A stretch of 64,000 nt of DNA, from positions 62,001 to 126,000 of the forward strand of contig JAMXBD010002840.1 in the NCBI GenBank assembly GCA_024138025.1. The letters are read 5' to 3'. A model generated the notes under the pieces. That model saw only the letters and a program-made list of their open reading frames with translations, was not told the origin of the DNA and did not search any database. A program made the translations under genes and the position numbers. The stretch comes from Combretum micranthum. Lineage: Eukaryota > Streptophyta > Magnoliopsida > Myrtales > Combretaceae. Within the stretch, counting starts at the first letter, position 1. Every line of letters begins with the position of its first letter. Shown here piece after piece: positions 27,144 to 38,624 of the stretch.

Positions 27144-27240
27144 ATGGTTAAGAGTTTATAATCATAACTACAACTAAATAGCCTTAAAGAAGGATAAAAA
27201 GAAAAGATAGAATAGAATTAAAAAGAAAGACTTAGATAGG

Positions 27241-27492
27241 ATGATGACCAGGGTACGAGTTATAGAATCCTATTTCCTATCTCTTGTGGATAGTAACCAC
27301 TTGGAAGCAATCGGCTTAGCATTGCGAAACATCCATAGGCGACCTAATAAGACTCTAATAGAATATTGCTTAGGTGGTCTTGATTGTTTTCAGAATCGTG
27401 TTTTTATTATTAAATTTGTTGTTTTGTTGTTGCATAAAACACAAGATTATACTTTAATGTTGCATGTGAGGATTTTTGCATGTGCTGTTTAA
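27241..27492 (+). pseudogene. Short pre-gag ORF remnant in element J
   Basis: An 83-codon open frame between PBS and gag that I do not recognise. The part around LALRNIHRRPNKTLIEY resembles FALGRRPRTMIEMYK of the longer extra ORF in element F at the same location, sharing RRP, a T-(L/M)-I-E run and a downstream GL. This may be the truncated relic of the same reading frame; the similarity is short and could be chance. Confidence 0.3.
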
Positions 27493-27728
27493 ATTTCTAT
27501 AAAGTTATGATTATGTTTTGTGATATCAAGATTTTATTACTTAAATTCCTGATTTCCTTTTTGTACTTTTATTTTTCATTTTTACAACAGTTTCCGTTGT
27601 TTCCGCTTTCTCATTTAAAAACATTAATAAAATATTGAGAAGATTACTTATCTAGACATAATAAAATTTGAAATAGCCGTGGTAGGAGAAGGAGACGTTA
27701 GGAGGAAAGTGCCTCCAACCAACCCAAT

Positions 27729-29032
27729 ATGGAAGAAGGGCAACAAGCTGCCCTGCCTCCAAACCCTCCCACCGAGGCTACTCAAGTAGCCTTGCAAGCC
27801 ATGCTTGGACAGATGGCACAAATGACTCAAGTGCTTGAAGCACTTCGGCAGACTTTACTGGCACAGGCACCAGCTCCAGCTCCGCCTCCACCGGCACCGC
27901 AAGCTTCTGTAGGGATGCTTGCACAAGAAAGCGGCATTCTCATACTGCGCCCTTGCCTCCTCCACCCCCAATGAGACCATATAAGAGCTCCCACCTGAGT
28001 TCATCAAGAGTAACAGGTACTTTGAAGGAGTTTTTAGAAAACCGATGAGGCTGAAGATTAGTTAGCTTAGATAGAGCGATCTTTCAATGCATTTGAGGTG
28101 CCGCACCACCTGAGAATTGACTACGACACTTACATGCTCCGCTCAACACACGAGTTTGGTAGGACTCCAAGCAAAGAGAACTGATGCCACCAATTACTTA
28201 GGAAAGGTTCCGCCATGAGTTTCTGGAAAACTACTTCCCCGGTAGTCTCCGGGTGCAATTTGGTGCGGATTTTCTGCGCATTACTCAAAAAGGCCGAACG
28301 GTGGAGCAATATGAAACTGAATTTAGCAGGTTACTACAATACGCTCTGGATTCTTACAAGTATAGTGAGGAGCTAAAAAGACAAGTTTTCTTGAATGGTT
28401 TGGATGAGGAGTTGAGGATGAGGCTAGAGGAATTCGATATTAGATCATTCAGAGAACTAGTAGAAAGAGCTCGGATAGTGGAAGGTGCTAAGAAGAGAAA
28501 GGGTAAGAGTGCAGAAAGGACCCCTTCGGTATTCGGAAGGAAATTTTATGGGGATCAGGATCTGGATTCTCTTAAAGGAAGTTTAAGCCGTCTTTTGGCT
28601 TTAAGAGTAATACTAGTGGGGGACAGCCTACCCCTTAAGGTGTTAGTTGCTGGAAATGTAAGGGGGAGCACTACCCCAAGAGATGCCTACAATTGAGGGA
28701 TAAGTGTTATTTCTGTGGCGAACCATCTCACAAGATTACTGATTGCCCAAGGAAGGCTACCACTATATGTTTTGTTTGCAAGCAAAAGGGTTACTTTTCC
28801 AATGAGTGCCTACAGAGGAAGGATGCTCCAGCTAGATCTTTTGGAGGATCGGCAGTAGCAAGACCCGGGAATGGAATCGGCAAAAATAATGGTAGCCGCT
28901 CTGCGTCAGCGATGTATGGGATGAGGATCTATAACCTCAAGGGACGATAGGTATGTGAGGAGATGGGAGATGAAGATTGCGGATTGGCTGCTCTCGAAGA
29001 GGATAGTAGTCCGGACTTCGACCTTGTTACAG
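27729..29032 (+). pseudogene. Gag of element J, with three zinc-knuckle motifs
   Basis: First ATG at 27,729 gives a Gln/Ala/Pro-rich start; a decayed earlier start with Arg-rich codons probably lies near 27,676. After frameshifts near 27,960 and 28,080 come the capsid core (QFGADFLRITQKGRTVEQYE, about 28,253; LKRQVFLNGLDEELR, about 28,370) and three CCHC knuckles: CWKCKGEHYPKRC (about 28,650; C-X2-C-X3-H-X4-C), CYFCGEPSHKITDC (28,705) and CFVCKQKGYFSNEC (28,768; His replaced by Tyr). A TAG follows at 28,948; the same frame then continues to DLVTG at 29,032, where the protease should begin but a 153-nt insert intervenes. Nucleocapsid role inferred from the knuckles. Confidence 0.85.
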
Positions 29033-29185
29033 GTACGTCTCCTACTTTTGCTCTTGTTAATCTGTTGTTTTTAAGTTGTTAAGACTCAAGTTTAATGAAA
29101 GAAAAACGAGCTCAGTTAAATTAAGGAAGTTAGGAAAGTAAGTTGGAATGCTATGAAGTTAGCGATTAGTAAGTGTTGGACGCAG
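29033..29185 (+). other. Candidate intron between gag and protease, element J
   Basis: The gag frame ends ...VT plus the first base of the next codon (ACAG), followed by GTACGTCT, a strong donor-like sequence. The acceptor-like CGCAG ends at 29,185 and GACAC follows. Joining across restores one frame, giving VTG then HIWVAKTTAYALFDTG with the protease active site. Reading straight on instead hits a stop within about 17 codons. In typical elements of this group, as I know them, VTG runs on into the protease with no such insert. Element F has a similar insert at the same point. Confidence 0.5.
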
Positions 29186-30545
29186 GACACATATGGGTAG
29201 CTAAAACGACTGCTTATGCCTTGTTTGACACGGGAGCCACACACTCGTTTATCACCACCAGATTGGCTAGACAAGTTGGTTTATCAATAGTGACTGTTGC
29301 CTTTAGCTTTTGTGTTAAAACCTTTACCGGGAGCATTGTGACAACAAATGAGATGTTAAAGGATTGTCCAATGGAGATTCATGGGTATGGTATGAGGTGT
29401 GATTTAATAGAGTTGGAATTGAGTAGATATGAGGTGATTTTGGGAATGAGTTGGCTAGCCGTTGTTAAAGCCGTTGTGGACTGTTGAAAGAAGAAAATGA
29501 ATTTTAAGGATGTTAATGGATTGGATGTTGAGTTCACGGGTGAGACCGTATCTTCAAAAGGAACAGACCTATGCTTATTCGAATTGATCGTGGATGGAGA
29601 GGTTGAGATTGAAAGTGAGAGTTTCTTTAATGCAATGGAAAAAGAGGAAGGATTACCTAAGATTGAGGATATAATAGTTGTTAAGGAATTTTCCGATGTC
29701 TTTCCGGACAAGTTACCAGGTTTGCCTCCTAAGAGAGAAATTGATTTTGAGATTGACTTGGTGCCGAACATCGAGCCGATATCAAAAGTGCCTTACCGTA
29801 TGGTCCCTGTTGAGTTAAAAGAATTACAAATGCAATTGTAAGAACTCTTGGACCAAGGATTCATAAGACCAAGTGTGTCACCATGGGGTGCACCTGTGTT
29901 ATTTGTTAAGAAAAAGGATGGGTTAATGAGGTTATGTGTTGATTATCGAGAATTGAATAAAGTTACCATTAAGAATAAGTATCCACTTCCTAGGATTGAC
30001 GACCTTTTTGATCAGTTACAAGGAGCAAGTGTGTTTTCACGGATTGACCTACGATCAGGGTATCACTAGTTAAGAGTCAGACCCGAAGATGTACCAAAAA
30101 CTGCTTTTTCGGACTCTTTATGGACATTATGAGTTCCTAGTGATGTTTTTCGGATTAACAAATGCTCCTGCTGCTTTATGGACTTGATGAATCGGGTATA
30201 TAAATCCTTGTTGGATAAGTGTGTGATTGTGTTTATTGATGATATTTTGATTTACTCGAAGACGAGGGCAACACGAAGAGCACCTTCATGGCATTACAAA
30301 CCTTAAGGGAACATAAATTGTATGCCAAGTTTTCCAAGTGTGATTTCTGGCTAGACGGAATCTCATTTTTGGGCCATGTTGTGTCAGGTAAAGGCATATC
30401 TGTAGACCCCGAAAAGATTAAATCTGTGGTGGAATGGAAGCCACCTAAGACCGTGACTGAAGTAAGAAGCTTTTTGGGTTTAGCGGGATATTACAGGAAA
30501 TTTGTCCAAGACTTTTCTAAGATAGCCAAGCCGTTAACCAGTTGA
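29186..30545 (+). pseudogene. Protease and reverse transcriptase, element J pol
   Basis: Aspartic protease with active site LFDTGATHSF (29,221-29,250). A TGA at 29,485 separates it from the RT. RT blocks in order: [21 protein letters not shown] (about 29,860), [11 protein letters not shown] (29,932), [13 protein letters not shown] (29,980), [11 protein letters not shown] (about 30,035), the catalytic [11 protein letters not shown] with Asp-Asp at 30,238-30,243, and [18 protein letters not shown] (about 30,370). In-frame stops at 29,839 and 30,067 and frameshifts around 30,070-30,288 disable it. The enzyme would copy element RNA into DNA in virus-like particles. Confidence 0.93.
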
Positions 30546-31113
30546 CTCAAAAGATGAAAACTTTGTTTGGACAGAAAAGCGGGATCAAAGCTTTCAAGAA
30601 TTGAAACAACGACTTGTTTCTGCTCCGATCTTGGTTTTGCCAAACCCCAAGAAACCCTACACGATACACAGTGATGCTTCGAGAAATGGTCTCGGATGCG
30701 TTCTCATACAAGAAGGGAAGGTGATTGCATATGCATCAAGGCAGTTAAGGCCACATGAGCAAAATTATCCCATGCATAACTTGGAGTTAGCCGCAGTTAT
30801 CTTTGCTTTGAAAATATGGAGACATTATCTTTATGGACAAAGGTGTGAGATCTACACCGATCATAAAATTCTTAAGTATTTGTTCACTAAAAAAGAATTG
30901 AACATGAGGCAACGAAGATGGCTAGAGTTAATTAAGGATTATGATTTGGGAATTAATTATTGTCCGGGAAAAGTAAACACGGTTGCCGATGCCCTAAGTC
31001 GTAAGAATCATGGTGAAGTTGCAACTTTTTTGACAGACCAGAAAGAATTGATAAAAAAATTTGAGAAGTTAAGCAAGTTTGGTGTTGGAGCCAACTTTAG
31101 TAGAAAGGATTAA
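30546..31113 (+). pseudogene. RNase H domain, element J pol
   Basis: RNase H-like block with all four acidic positions recognisable: [12 protein letters not shown] (30,664), the Glu of NLELAAV (30,779), YTDHKIL (30,854) and VADALSR (30,985). A stop and frameshift after PLTS near 30,542 separate it from the RT, and a frameshift near 31,075 separates it from the integrase. It would degrade RNA in the RNA/DNA hybrid. Confidence 0.9.
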
Positions 31114-32545
31114 AGAGGCCCAACGTTATGATGAAGTGATTCAAAGGATAAAGAAGGAAGTTCAGGAGGGGAAGTATACTGATTTTACCATAGATGAAGA
31201 TGACGTGATAAGGATGAAAGGACGACTGTGTGTGCCCGATGATGAAGAGATGAGGAAGGAAATTATGAGCGAAGCACATAATTCTAGATATACGATACAC
31301 CCGGGAGGAACCAAGATGTACCAAGACCTTAAAGGACATTATTGGTGGAATGGAATGAAACGGGATGTGGCAGATTTTGTGATCAAGTGCCCAACATGCC
31401 AACAAGTGAAGGTAGAACATCAAAGGCCAGGTGGACTATTAAAACCTTTGCCTATACCAGAATGGAAATGGGATCAGATTTCCATGGATTTTGTTTGTGG
31501 TTTACCAAGGACGCCGTCAGGGCATGATGCCATATGGGTTGTGGTGGATCGGTTAACTAAGTCTGCTCATTTCTTGCCAATAAGTATGACTTTCTCCATG
31601 GATAAATTGGTGAGACTTTACATGAAGGAAATTGTTCGCTTACACGAAGTACCGGCTGGGACTGTGTCAAATCGAGACCCAAGGTTTGTGTTCAAGTTCT
31701 GGGTGAGCTTGCAGAAGTGTATGGGAACAAAGTTGCATTTTAGCATAGCTTATCATCCGCAGACTAATGGACAGTCCGAAAGAATAATTCAAACTTTGGA
31801 AGATATGCTTCGGGCATGTGTGATGGAGTTCAAAGGAAGTTGGGAAGCGCACTTACCTTTGGTTGAGTTCGCTTACAACAGTAGCTATCACTCGACCATC
31901 AAGATGCCGCCTTATGAGGCCTTATATGGACGTAAGTGTAGATCCTCGTTGTTTTGGGATGATGTGAAGAAGATGGTTCTTGGACTTGATCTAGTGCAAG
32001 ATGCTGCCGACAAGGTTCGGATAATCCAATAACGGATTAAGGAAGCCCAAGATAGACAAAAGAGTTGGGCAGATTTAAAAAGAAGGATTCTTGAATTTCA
32101 AGTGGGAGATCATGTGTATATAAAGATAAATCCTATAAAGAGTATTCATCGAGTTCGCTCACAATGAAAGTTGAGCCCCTGGTACATTGGTCCCTTTGAA
32201 GTGTTGGAACAGGTGGGAGAGTTGGCATATCGCCTTGCCTTGCCACCAAATCTTTCGGGAGTGCACAATGTTTTTCATGTCTCGGTTCTTCGCAAACATG
32301 TCGCTGACTCGGATTAGATCATAGAATTGGAACCAGTGTTACTAAAGGAAAACCTCACTTATGAGGAGCACCCGGTGCAGATCTTGGATAAAAAGGTACA
32401 AAGATTAAGGAATAAGGAAATTAAGTATGTAAAGGTCCTCTGGAGGAATCATACATACGAGGAAGCAACTTAGGAAGCAGAAAATGAGATGGAGCAAAAG
32501 TATCCAAACCTGTTTAAAGAATTAGGTAAGCAGTTCAAGTTTTGA
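31079..32545 (+). pseudogene. Integrase plus C-terminal chromodomain, element J pol
   Basis: Single frame to 32,545 broken only by stops at 32,030 (TAA), 32,165 (TGA), 32,315 (TAG) and 32,471 (TAG). HHCC zinc-binding region: YTIHPGGTKMY, GHYWW, CPTCQQ. Catalytic core: first Asp in SMDFVCGLP, then SNRDPRF where SDRDPRF is expected, so the second catalytic Asp is Asn; the Glu is kept in NGQSERI. After integrase come GVHNVFHVSVLRKHV and a chromodomain: QILDKKVQRLRNKEIKYVKV, LWRNHTYEEAT, EAENEMEQKYPNLF. Chromodomains are thought to steer integration to particular chromatin; here it is interrupted by the 32,471 stop. Confidence 0.93.
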
Positions 32546-32561
32546 GGACAAAACTTTATTT

Positions 32562-32573
32562 AAGGTGGGTAGG
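32562..32573 (+). other. Polypurine tract of element J
   Basis: AAGGTGGGTAGG, purine-rich and just before the TTGTAAACC start of the 3' LTR; 17 bases after the pol stop. Confidence 0.65.
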
Positions 32574-32574
32574 T

Positions 32575-35500
32575 TGTAAACCCCGGTTTTCATAGTAACC
32601 GAGTAAACTCCGTAAATCGAAAATCAAAACCCTAAATAGGATTAGTATAAGCAACCTAGGAAACCTAATTCCAGCTTTTCCTCAGTTTCTATATAAAAGA
32701 ACCTCTATAAGATAAATTAATGTAGATTTTTGTTTTATAATATATTTCAAACCATACAAAATTTTGATTTCGAAAAATTTTCTATTCCGGGCTTTCCCGA
32801 GCTCCATTATGAAAAAACGAGCCCCGGAACTAAAAACCCAGAAAAATATTTCGGAATACTCGTTAGAACCGAAATTTTATAAGGATTCCAAAAACATATG
32901 TTTTATAATTTTTCAGGTTATAAAAATTATAGTTATAGCCTTTTCCCCTTATTTTTCTTACTACCGGTAAAGTAGATGTCTTATCTACTATTTATTACTA
33001 TTCACAAGTACAACCTACTACACACACACCCATACCCTAGTCTTACATCCTTACAAACACTCTATTATATTTTCTTTTCCAAGAATTTTTGTCTCTTAAC
33101 AAATTATTACATTTAATACATTTTATTACATAAATTACAATTTCAAAAAAAAAAAATCAAAACTCTCTCTCTCGCACACACCTAGTGGCCGGTGCAAACC
33201 CCCTCAATTTTCCCCCCAATTTGTTTTAATTTATCTCTTTTTATAATACAAACAAACCCTTATTTCATTTAATATAAATAACCTTTTATTTTCTCTCTCC
33301 TTCATTTTATTTCATTTTGTTTCAAAGCTCTCAAACTCTCCCTCTTCCTCTCCCCATTACCGTGAACTCTCCTTCACCACACACACACACACACACACAA
33401 GCTTCAATCTTCTTCATTTCTTCACTAAATCCAACCTTAGGTGATGATTCCTAAGCCTTACTATCATTTAAACTTGTAATGGCAAGATTATTCATGAGTA
33501 TTTTCACTCAAAGTCCCCATGAGCATTTGCTAGGGACAAGAAAATACTACTACATGAATATCAAGCCATCACAAGAGTAGATCTTGTGTTTGATTAAGTT
33601 TTTGTTGAGATATCTTCATGATCATGCATGTAGAAGTGTAGTAAAGTTGAGATCTAGCTTAAAAATTTCATGTTCATGCTTTTAAACTTCATTTCATACA
33701 TCATAAGTAGTAGATCTAGCTTTTAGATGCTTATGCCATGCTTGACATTTATGATCTTATGGATGATTTATGTTTTCATGCATTCATACTCATGAAGGCT
33801 TTGTTTGAAGTATATAGATGTGGTAGTTGGTAGATCCTTAGCGAAATAAAGCAACGAACTTGAAAAAGGAAGTTTTTGTTTGAAATACTCAAAGTCAAAT
33901 TCGTATGATTTCAAGACCCTATTTTAAAAACCCTTTTATCAATTTTAAAACTTATGTTTTATGTGAAAAATAAAAGGTATAGGTAATAGGTATCATTAAG
34001 GAGTGATTTTCATGAGTTGAAATGAGTTTCAATGAGATTAATGTATAAAACAAGAAGTGGAATCTAGATGGAAAATTTTGAATTAGTACTTAACATGTGA
34101 AATTCGTAATTTTGAATATAGGTTTATATGTTAAATGGATTCCTTAGGTAATAGGTATCTTAAAGTCTTAAGTTTTAATGCATTAAACAAGTTTTTCCCA
34201 AAGGAATCATTCAAAAATTTAATTTCAAGAAATTCGGATTTTTGGATAAATCCTACTTGAAAACATATTTGCAAAGTGTAAAATGCAAATTTTTATGTAG
34301 AAATGAAGGCTTGGGTACTAGGTATGATGAAGACTCAATTTAGATAAGGATAAATTAATTTTCTTAAGGAAATAACTTCAAAACAAATGAGATAGTCAAA
34401 GTTAGGAAACTAGTTTTCATGGAAGTATAAAGTTATGGAGTTTCCCAAAGAAGTTTCTTAATTTGTCTTTTTTGTAAATAATGTCAAAAGCATGCATGCA
34501 TCAAGTTTATATCATATCATTCATGATGGGAAATCATCGATATTGTATGTGTAGTTAAGCTATATGCTAGAAACATCACAAGCATCCACAAAACTATTTT
34601 TCGGAATTGAAGTTTTCGAACGACTAGAACTAATCCCTCTGTTTCGTGACATAAATATTTTCAAAAATTGAAAATAATATTAGGAATAGATAGATCTTTC
34701 GAAGTAGATAGAAATCGTTATATTATATGCTTAATTCCGAGTTAAAATGAGTTAGATATGGTCATTTAAAGTTAGGACTTTATCTTATGCGAAAATTGAC
34801 GAACTTAGTTGCTAGAATTGTTAAGTTATTAGAACCTTATAAGAAATACTGATTTCGGGTATTCCTTGTACTTAGGTGAATTGGAGGATGGATTTCCACT
34901 CCCCGAGGACTACTACGACTAGTGGATTTCTCTCCATGGCTGAGTGAGTTCATTTCTTAAATAGTTGTACTCATGTATGTACTTGTAATCGTAGTGGCAT
35001 TAGAATTAGGAAAAGATAAAATTACGATGATTGTGACATAACCTTGGTTGAATGAATGATAAGTATAGCGAGACAAGACTTGTTGATAAATCATTGTATG
35101 AGCTAGTATTAGACTTGGATTGTCTGAAATTCTTTATGATCGCACTTAATCTCCCTAATTAAGTGCCACGATTATATGAATAAATTGTACATGCATATCA
35201 CATAGTGAGTCACATGGCATGAGTTATTATACCTTTTTGGGAAGAAGGCATAGGAATTCGGGCAACGAGGGGCCGGTAAACTCTGTTGTTGGCGGATAGG
35301 CCAGAATTTAAAAGTGCGTGGGTGGGTACCTGTATAAACCACAGTAAAAATTTAAACGTAGTGGGTGGGCACCTGTATCAACCATAATAAGAAGTGAGAA
35401 GTAATTGAATGATGGTCGTATATGCCTGAAACACCTAACCCCGAATGGAGGGCGTAAATCCATTCAACATAAGATTTCCGGATGGTCTTATGTATTGTAT

Positions 35501-36051
35501 GCTCATATGCTTGTGCATTCATATGATTGCTAATGACTTGTTTGATATATACTATTGTTGAGTATTGAATATTTGGAATTGAATCTCATTAAGCCTGTAG
35601 CTTACATCCCGATAGTTTTGTTGTGGTGTTCCTATTTTTGGTTGTTCCGAGAGAACACATTTCACAGGGTTATCTTTTAGATGAAGGAGCTTTTGAAGAA
35701 GTCGGGACGTGGCTAGAGGCGTGGACTTCTAGAAAAAAAAAATCTCTTTAACATAAACCCTAATGATTGTAATATGGTTTAGACCGGATAGACTTCCATT
35801 ATTATTTTGATGGGGGTATGCCCCCTTGACTTTTGTAAAGACTTAATTTATTTATCTCGTTGTGATTTCTATTCTTAATGCTAATGTATGCCTTCTTTAG
35901 ACTATTCGATTCAAAGTGTGATCCTAAAAGTTGTGCAAGTACACCTTTCACCCGATATGCAAACTTATGGGATGACTAAGGTTATCATACTTAAGTTTAA
36001 ATATCGAGTGTGGTGGACTGTTGTGTTTTGGGTACCCTTTGGGGCATGACA
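32575..36051 (+). repeat. 3' LTR of element J
   Basis: 3,477 bp, TGTAAACCCC...GGGGCATGACA, collinear with the 5' LTR. Differences are mainly transitions, plus a roughly 40-bp loss near 34,120. TATA box at 33,273-33,280; hairpin word GGGGGTATGCCCCC near 35,813. Confidence 0.95.
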
Positions 36052-36900
36052 AAACTAACTTAAACAAATTGTTTTTCTTACCTTTACTTGCTCCCTTCCT
36101 ATGCTTGTATTGTGTTTAATGGAAACTTGTTTGGTGGAACTGACTTGGTGTGTTTGTGTTTTTGTTTTTGAGCTGTGTTGTATGCTGTTGTTTTGGCTAT
36201 TAATATAAGCTTTAATTGTTTTTCTTTTAACTGATAAATAAAGGTGTTTTATAGGCAAAAATCAACAATAATTTCGACTAAGTAGAAGACAGATTTCCAT
36301 CGAATATCACTTGTCTTGCATGATTTCCCTTAGCATTAAATGAGCTACTTATTTAGGGTGTTTTGATTGGCTTATCAAAATTTTCTTTGACTTTTATTGA
36401 TCAATTTGACCCTTTTGTTGCATCATTTTAGTTGGAAAATTTTGAGGAAATTTCGGTCGGATATCCCCTTCCATTTGCACCAAATATGAACAATAATTAA
36501 TATAATATTTTTTAGTTAATTAATTATCTTATTTTTGGGATAGTTTATTAGGATAAACGGGTATATTTATATAAGTTATTTAGGAGTTCTATTTTTGAAA
36601 ATTTCTTGTATGCTTCTACAAATTCTCTAAATTATCTTTGAGTTTAAACTTGAGTTTAAAGTTTACATGATTAATTATTTTTAGGATTTTATCTCACGCG
36701 ATTAGAGCTTTCTAAGCTTAATAGGCTAATTTTGATTTTAGTCTCTAAGAGCTTCAGATTTCTATAACTAGAGCAATAGGGTAATCCAAACCTTCAATTG
36801 AAGTTTAGATTATTAGTTATGGATCTATTTTTGTTTCTATTGTATATTTATAATCCTAATGGTTCATCCTTAAATTATCGTTTTCTAATTATATTCCAAT
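36052..36900. other. AT-rich non-coding DNA right of element J
   Basis: No recognisable gene; continues the sequence interrupted at 23,630. The only long open frame (minus, 36,055-36,258) is low-complexity and has no family likeness. Coding similarity starts abruptly near 36,901. Confidence 0.5.
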
Positions 36901-37812
36901 AAGATAAATGCTCCTTCCAAAGAATTGCAATTGTTGTCTTCACCTTGGCCCTTTTCGATGTGGGGTATGGATATGATAGGGCCAATTTTGCCAAAAGCCT
37001 CAAATGGTCACCGATTTATATCAGTAGCGATCGACTACTTTACCAAGTGGGTTGAAGCATTCACATATGCTAATGTTACCAAAGGAGTAGTTGTCAAATT
37101 CATCAAGAGAGATATCGTAGCCAGATATGCAGTCCCTGATACAGTCATTACATACAACGGTACCAATTTGAACAAAAAATTAATGTCTTAATTGTGCTAA
37201 AACTTTGGAATCAAACATTGAAACTCTACCCCATATCCACCTCAGATGAATGGGACAGTTGAATCGGCCAACAAGAACATCAGGAAAATAATAGAGAAAA
37301 TGGTTGTCACTTACAAAGACTGGCATGAGATGCTACCCTTTGCACTCATGGCCTACCGAACATCCATCAGAGTATCAACAGGAGCAACCCCCTATTCATT
37401 AGTCTATGGCATAGAAGCAGTTTTGCCAGTTGAAGTTGAAATTCCATCATTCAAAATATTAGCAGAAACAGAATTGGATTAAGCTAAATGGGTAAGAAAC
37501 AGGATTGATCAGTTGAATCTCATTGATGAAAGGAGGATGACTGCTTTATATCATGGCCAGCTTTACCAGCAAAGAATGGCTCGAGCATTTAATAAGAAAG
37601 TTCACCTGAGAAATTTCAAAGAAGGATACTTAGTTTTGAGAAAAGTGCTCCCGAATGTTCAAAATCCTAGAGGAAAATTTACTCCTAATTATGAAGGACC
37701 ATATGTAGTGAAGAGAGTGTTGCCTATTGATGCATTAATTTTGACTAGAATGGATGGTCTAGATTTGAAAGACCCTATAAATTCTGATGCAGTCAAGTTG
37801 TACTACTCTTGA
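36901..37812 (+). pseudogene. Tat/Ogre-type integrase C-terminal half
   Basis: One frame without frameshifts but with stops at 37,189, about 37,198, about 37,216 and 37,480. It begins INAPSKELQLLSSPWPFSMWG, then GMDMIGPI (first catalytic Asp), AIDYFTKWVEA, VITYNGTNLN (second catalytic Asp replaced by Tyr; DNGT is expected) and QMNGTVESANKN (Glu kept). The C-terminal part has FKEGYLVLRKVLPNVQNPRG, NYEGPYVVKR and INSDAVKLYYS, the usual end of Tat-lineage pol. RT, RNase H and the integrase zinc region are absent, so it is 5'-truncated. It belongs to a different Ty3/gypsy lineage from J and F. Confidence 0.88.
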
Positions 37813-38205
37813 GAAATTAATGAGAATTATATCAAGTTTAGAAAATTTATTGACTACTTTATTTATGTGTGATCTAATTTTTGTTTTCTATCAACAAAAA
37901 GATATCTATGGCGGTCCCTAATCATCAGATTGGTCATTGACCATTCACCTTAATTGATAAGTTCTCTTTCATCCTTATATCTTCTAAACACTTAAAACAT
38001 GAGTGTATTGTGAGAGAGAAGTTTGAGCAATTGATAAAGTTATAAAAACATGTTAATACTTTGTGATATGATCTTTTCTTAAAGAAATGCCTATTTCAGG
38101 GAATAATATAGGAAGTCAATAATTTCAAGCTGCAATATAAGGAAAACTTTAAGAATCATCTCTTGTATCATCTCGTGATCAAGACTAAAAAAAAAAAAAA
38201 GAGAG

Positions 38206-38253
<48 letters not shown>

Positions 38254-38624
38254 GGGGTTGTAGGGGTTGTTGTCCATTTATCATCAGAGAAACATGGATT
38301 ACGCAATTCAAAGAATAGCCATGTGAATATGTTTTAGCCTGATGGAGTAACCAAGTGATGAGCAGACTTCACCAGGTGTTCTGATTAGTTTAAAAGCTTC
38401 TATAAGAATATGGTATTTTTTTTAAAAAAGAAAGAGCTTGAATAAATATATTGCCAGGATTAAGTTTTTCAAGAAATTAGCTCTAGAAGTCACTCAAAGC
38501 ATGACAAAATCAAGAGCTCAAGACATGAGATTTGCTACTTAGGGATCAGAACATGAGACCCAGTCGGAGAGGCATTTTAGAACATGAAGTATCTTCGTAG
38601 AACATGCGAAACGTTTCAAGAGTC
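37813..38624 (+). other. 3' untranslated region of the Tat-like element, with A14 and G46 tracts
   Basis: Non-coding stretch after pol. At 38,187-38,252 it has 14 A, GAGAGC, then 46 G, followed by AGGGG. A purine-only tract in this position could be, or derive from, a polypurine tract. The LTR start beyond it could not be fixed. Confidence 0.45.

Larger units (their letters stand above)
23631..36051 (+). mobile_element. Complete but defective Tekay/Del-like chromovirus, element J
   Basis: A 12.4-kb Ty3/gypsy element with all structural parts in order: 5' LTR, PBS, gag with zinc knuckles, protease, RT, RNase H, integrase, chromodomain, PPT, 3' LTR. The flanking 5-mers are AAAAT (23,626-23,630) and AAACT (36,052-36,056), a likely target duplication with one change. 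Its two LTRs differ by a few percent by eye, mostly C/T and G/A transitions, plus a deletion of about 40 bp in the 3' LTR near 34,120. Coding regions contain many stops and frameshifts, so it is not autonomous. The chromodomain and the RT/integrase sequence type place it in the chromoviruses; Tekay/Del is inferred from the long LTRs and sequence style. Confidence 0.93.

Noticed and set aside
26436..27151. ORFs in the 3' part of LTR J
   Set aside because: Equivalent frames are not kept in the 3' LTR or in LTR G; LTR sequence, not genes.
38091..38306. Minus-strand ORF with a long proline run
   Set aside because: It is only the translation of the 46-base G tract; no coding signal on either side.
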